Origin: Rhodovulum steppense
Lineage (GTDB): Bacteria > Pseudomonadota > Alphaproteobacteria > Rhodobacterales > Rhodobacteraceae
Reading direction: 5' to 3'
Assembly (NCBI RefSeq): GCF_004339675.1
Contig: NZ_SLVM01000021.1
Coordinates: 1-57,102 of the forward strand
Length of the DNA: 57,102 bases
The notes beneath the pieces are model-generated. The model was not told the origin of the DNA, made no database searches, and was given only the letters and a program-made list of their open reading frames with translations. Below are positions 55,440 to 57,102 of the stretch, in pieces; position 1 is the stretch's first letter, and each line of letters begins with the position of its first letter. A program made the translations under genes and the position numbers.

Positions 55440-56558
55440 ATGGACGACATGACGACGACAGCCGGCGCCCTGACCAATGCCGAGCGCGACATCCTGCACG
55501 AGGTCGGTTTTGCCGACGAATCCACCCGCGCCGGTACCTCGATCCTTGCCGATCAGACGATGCGCATGGCGCTGTCGCACGATCCTGGCGTCGAGATTCT
55601 GCCGCTTGCCCAGGCGCTGAACACCTATGATTTCGTTCAGGGGCTGATGTTCGGGCTGGTCGATCCCGAGGAGAACGAGCATGTCCGCCTGGTCGCCGAG
55701 CACATGCACGATCCGCTTGGCCATTTCATCTGGGTCAAGCCGGGCGCGAAGGTGAAACTGCCGGTGCAGAGCTTTACCCTGCTCGAAACGCCCCAGGGCC
55801 GCCAGTTCACCCATGACATCACCCTGATCGACGAGGGCGCCGAGGTCGAGATGCTCTCGGGGTCTGCGGTGCCCGCCTCGGTGCGCAAGGGCCGCCACAT
55901 CTCGATCGGCGAGACCTACATCCGGGCGAATGCCACCTGCCGTTCGGTCACGATCGAGCATTGGGGCCCCGAGATGGAGGTTCATTCCTATGGCTGGTCG
56001 CGGATGGAGGCCGGGGCCACCTCGACCTCGACCGCGATCATGATGTCGCCGATCCGCCATCATGCCAGCCATTCGGTCTCGATCCTCGACGCGGGGGCCA
56101 GCGCAACATCGCAGGCTGTCGTCTTCGCGCCCGAGGGCACCTCGCGGGTGCTGGCCAGCGAAGCCCGCCTGATCGCCCCGGGCGCCCGGTCGCAGGACGT
56201 GACGCGGATGGTCTCGGCCGGGGGCGTCATCGAGAACCGTGCGCTTCTGGTCGGCGCGGCCGCCGGGACCGAGGGGTTCCTGGGCTGCGACGGGCTCAAG
56301 CTGACCGATGCGGGCGAGATCCGCGCGGTGCCGTCGCTTTCGGCGCTGGCCGAGGGCACGCAGCTTTCGCACGAGGCATCGGTGGGCCGGATCGACGGCG
56401 AGAAGCTCGCCTATCTGATGGCCTCGGGCATGTCCGAGGATGCAGCGCGCGACCTGATCGTGCAGGGCTTCCTGTCGCTGTCGGACGACCAGATCCCCGC
56501 CTCGCTGCGCGCCCGCGTCGCCGCCATGGTCGCCGAGGCGAAATCGGGGGGGATGTAA
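55440..56558 (+). CDS. SufB/SufD-family Fe-S scaffold protein
   Basis: 372 residues with the beta-helix SufBD core. Cys283 (GFLGCDGL) and Glu312 (SHEASVGRID) are 29 residues apart, the same spacing as the Cys405 and Glu434 reported as essential in E. coli SufB; His311 precedes the Glu. The C-terminal helices contain LAYLMASGMSEDAARDLIVQGFL. It is shorter than typical SufB (about 480) and lacks its long N-terminal region. It probably pairs with the SufC-like ATPase as a minimal SUF-type scaffold; no SufS, SufE, SufU or second SufB/D gene is visible in the window. Confidence 0.84.
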   Translation: MDDMTTTAGALTNAERDILHEVGFADESTRAGTSILADQTMRMALSHDPGVEILPLAQALNTYDFVQGLMFGLVDPEENEHVRLVAEHMHDPLGHFIWVKPGAKVKLPVQSFTLLETPQGRQFTHDITLIDEGAEVEMLSGSAVPASVRKGRHISIGETYIRANATCRSVTIEHWGPEMEVHSYGWSRMEAGATSTSTAIMMSPIRHHASHSVSILDAGASATSQAVVFAPEGTSRVLASEARLIAPGARSQDVTRMVSAGGVIENRALLVGAAAGTEGFLGCDGLKLTDAGEIRAVPSLSALAEGTQLSHEASVGRIDGEKLAYLMASGMSEDAARDLIVQGFLSLSDDQIPASLRARVAAMVAEAKSGGM

Positions 56559-56995
56559 GCGGCGCCAGCTTGGCCGCCGTGGCAGTGCCCCGTCCCGGAG
56601 CGGATCGCAGGCGGCGCAGGCATGACCCCGCAAGTCGGGTCCTTGCGTGTTCCTGTGATCGGGAGATTGTCACAATCCTCTTGAAACGATGATCTTGTCG
56701 CGCGCGGCGCGCGTCTGCGGCCGCCGCATGGAGGGCCCGGGTCGCAGCGTCTTTCCGAAGGGACTTTTCCCGATAAGAATATTCTGGTTTTAGGGTGGCC
56801 GCCCCGCCCGACACCTCCGCCCTGCCTGAGGCAGCCTGTCCTGTGCTGGTCGGGGCTGATCGGCGCCTGGCTGGCGGCGGCGGCGGGCTTCTGCTGGAGC
56901 GAGGCGCGGCTTGCGGCCTGGCATGCGCGCGGCCGCTGAGAGGGCGCGGCACGTCCGGTGGCGGCCGACAGGTCTGGCGGGCGCGCTGCGGACCC

Positions 56996-57019
56996 GGTCC
57001 GGACGATGGTCCGGACGAT
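56996..57019 (+). repeat. Tandem 12-bp repeat, two copies
   Basis: GGTCCGGACGAT occurs twice head to tail. Each unit contains the 6-bp palindrome TCCGGA. Recent slippage is the simplest explanation. Confidence 0.8.
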
Positions 57020-57027
57020 GGGTAGCC

Positions 57028-57064
57028 GCCCCCTGCCGACCGCCCGATCGGCCCGGCAGGGGGC
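57028..57064. terminator. Long GC hairpin, possible terminator
   Basis: GCCCCCTGCCG (57028-57038) pairs perfectly with CGGCAGGGGGC (57054-57064), an 11-bp stem around a 15-base loop. No T-run follows on either strand, so a terminator role is uncertain; it may serve a gene beyond the window. Confidence 0.4.
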
Positions 57065-57102
57065 AGGATCAGGGCGCCACCGGGCCCCGATCCGCCTGCG
57101 CC

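Larger units (their letters stand above)
56559..57102. other. Intergenic region at window end, no convincing gene
   Basis: Very GC-rich, with a 10-bp palindrome AGAATATTCT (56776-56785) in a short AT-rich patch, a tandem 12-bp repeat and a long hairpin (listed separately). A 76-codon plus-strand frame (56795-57025) is Gly/Arg/Ala-rich with no recognisable motif and is not called. Confidence 0.55.

Noticed and set aside
56795-57025. 76-codon plus-strand open frame after the SufB-like gene
   Set aside because: Gly/Arg/Ala-rich, no clear ribosome-binding site and no recognisable family. It includes part of a tandem repeat.

Overview
The window is high-GC chromosomal DNA from an alphaproteobacterium, most likely a member of the Rhodobacteraceae (Rhodobacter/Paracoccus-like). 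The evidence is the regB-senC-regA redox-response cluster, the AddAB (not RecBCD) recombination genes, hemJ, an alphaproteobacterial Mic60/HemY pair beside hemD, and the order mnmE-mnmG-rsmG-parA-parB next to rho and hemJ. Almost all of the window is conserved core genome. The one clearly accessory stretch is about 52.3-54.6 kb.

Replication-origin region (about 11-22 kb). The 423-bp gap between hemJ (-) and maf (+) looks like the chromosomal oriC. It holds an AT-rich block in GC-rich surroundings, one perfect DnaA box and two weaker ones. Genes on the left (hemJ, rho, mnmE, mnmG, rsmG, parA, parB) run left and genes on the right (maf, aroE, coaE, dnaQ) run right, so the nearest genes are co-directional with replication. 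Two perfect 16-bp parS sites lie inside the mnmG and rsmG reading frames, 3-5 kb from the origin, beside parAB.

Left arm (0-11 kb): a secreted MsrA; a PfkB sugar kinase coupled to a MaeB-type malic enzyme; divergent mutS; the hrcA-grpE heat-shock pair; then rph-rdgB-hemW.

Right arm (21-43 kb): secB, fxsA, a Tim44-like protein, mltA, smr, a lipoprotein hydrolase and hslVU with a sigma-32-like promoter. Next is a tightly packed minus-strand operon, PAS protein-tsaE-amgK-murU-addB-addA, with trxA downstream, covering tRNA t6A synthesis, cell-wall sugar salvage and double-strand-break repair. Then come the RegB sensor kinase, divergent senC-regA with a small overlapping lipoprotein, an HD hydrolase and ahcY.

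44-52 kb: a TrpB-type enzyme without trpA nearby, a DUF2853 protein, a candidate ~105-nt small RNA ending in a strong intrinsic terminator, an EVE-domain protein, a YciI protein, gpsA-tsaD, and divergent hemD-mic60-hemY.

52.3-54.6 kb, accessory island: a truncated 5' half of a tRNA-Thr, an intact tRNA-Thr(CGT), an sce7726-family protein with a PD-(D/E)XK-like motif, a convergent 'beta family' protein, and a 73-codon helix-rich protein with a perfect inverted repeat just upstream of its start. No integrase remains. This is the best candidate for an uncharacterised system, possibly defence-related.

54.7-56.6 kb: a SufC-like ATPase plus a single SufB-like scaffold that keeps the Cys and Glu spaced as in SufB. 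This resembles a minimal SUF-type Fe-S system. The last 540 bp hold no convincing gene.
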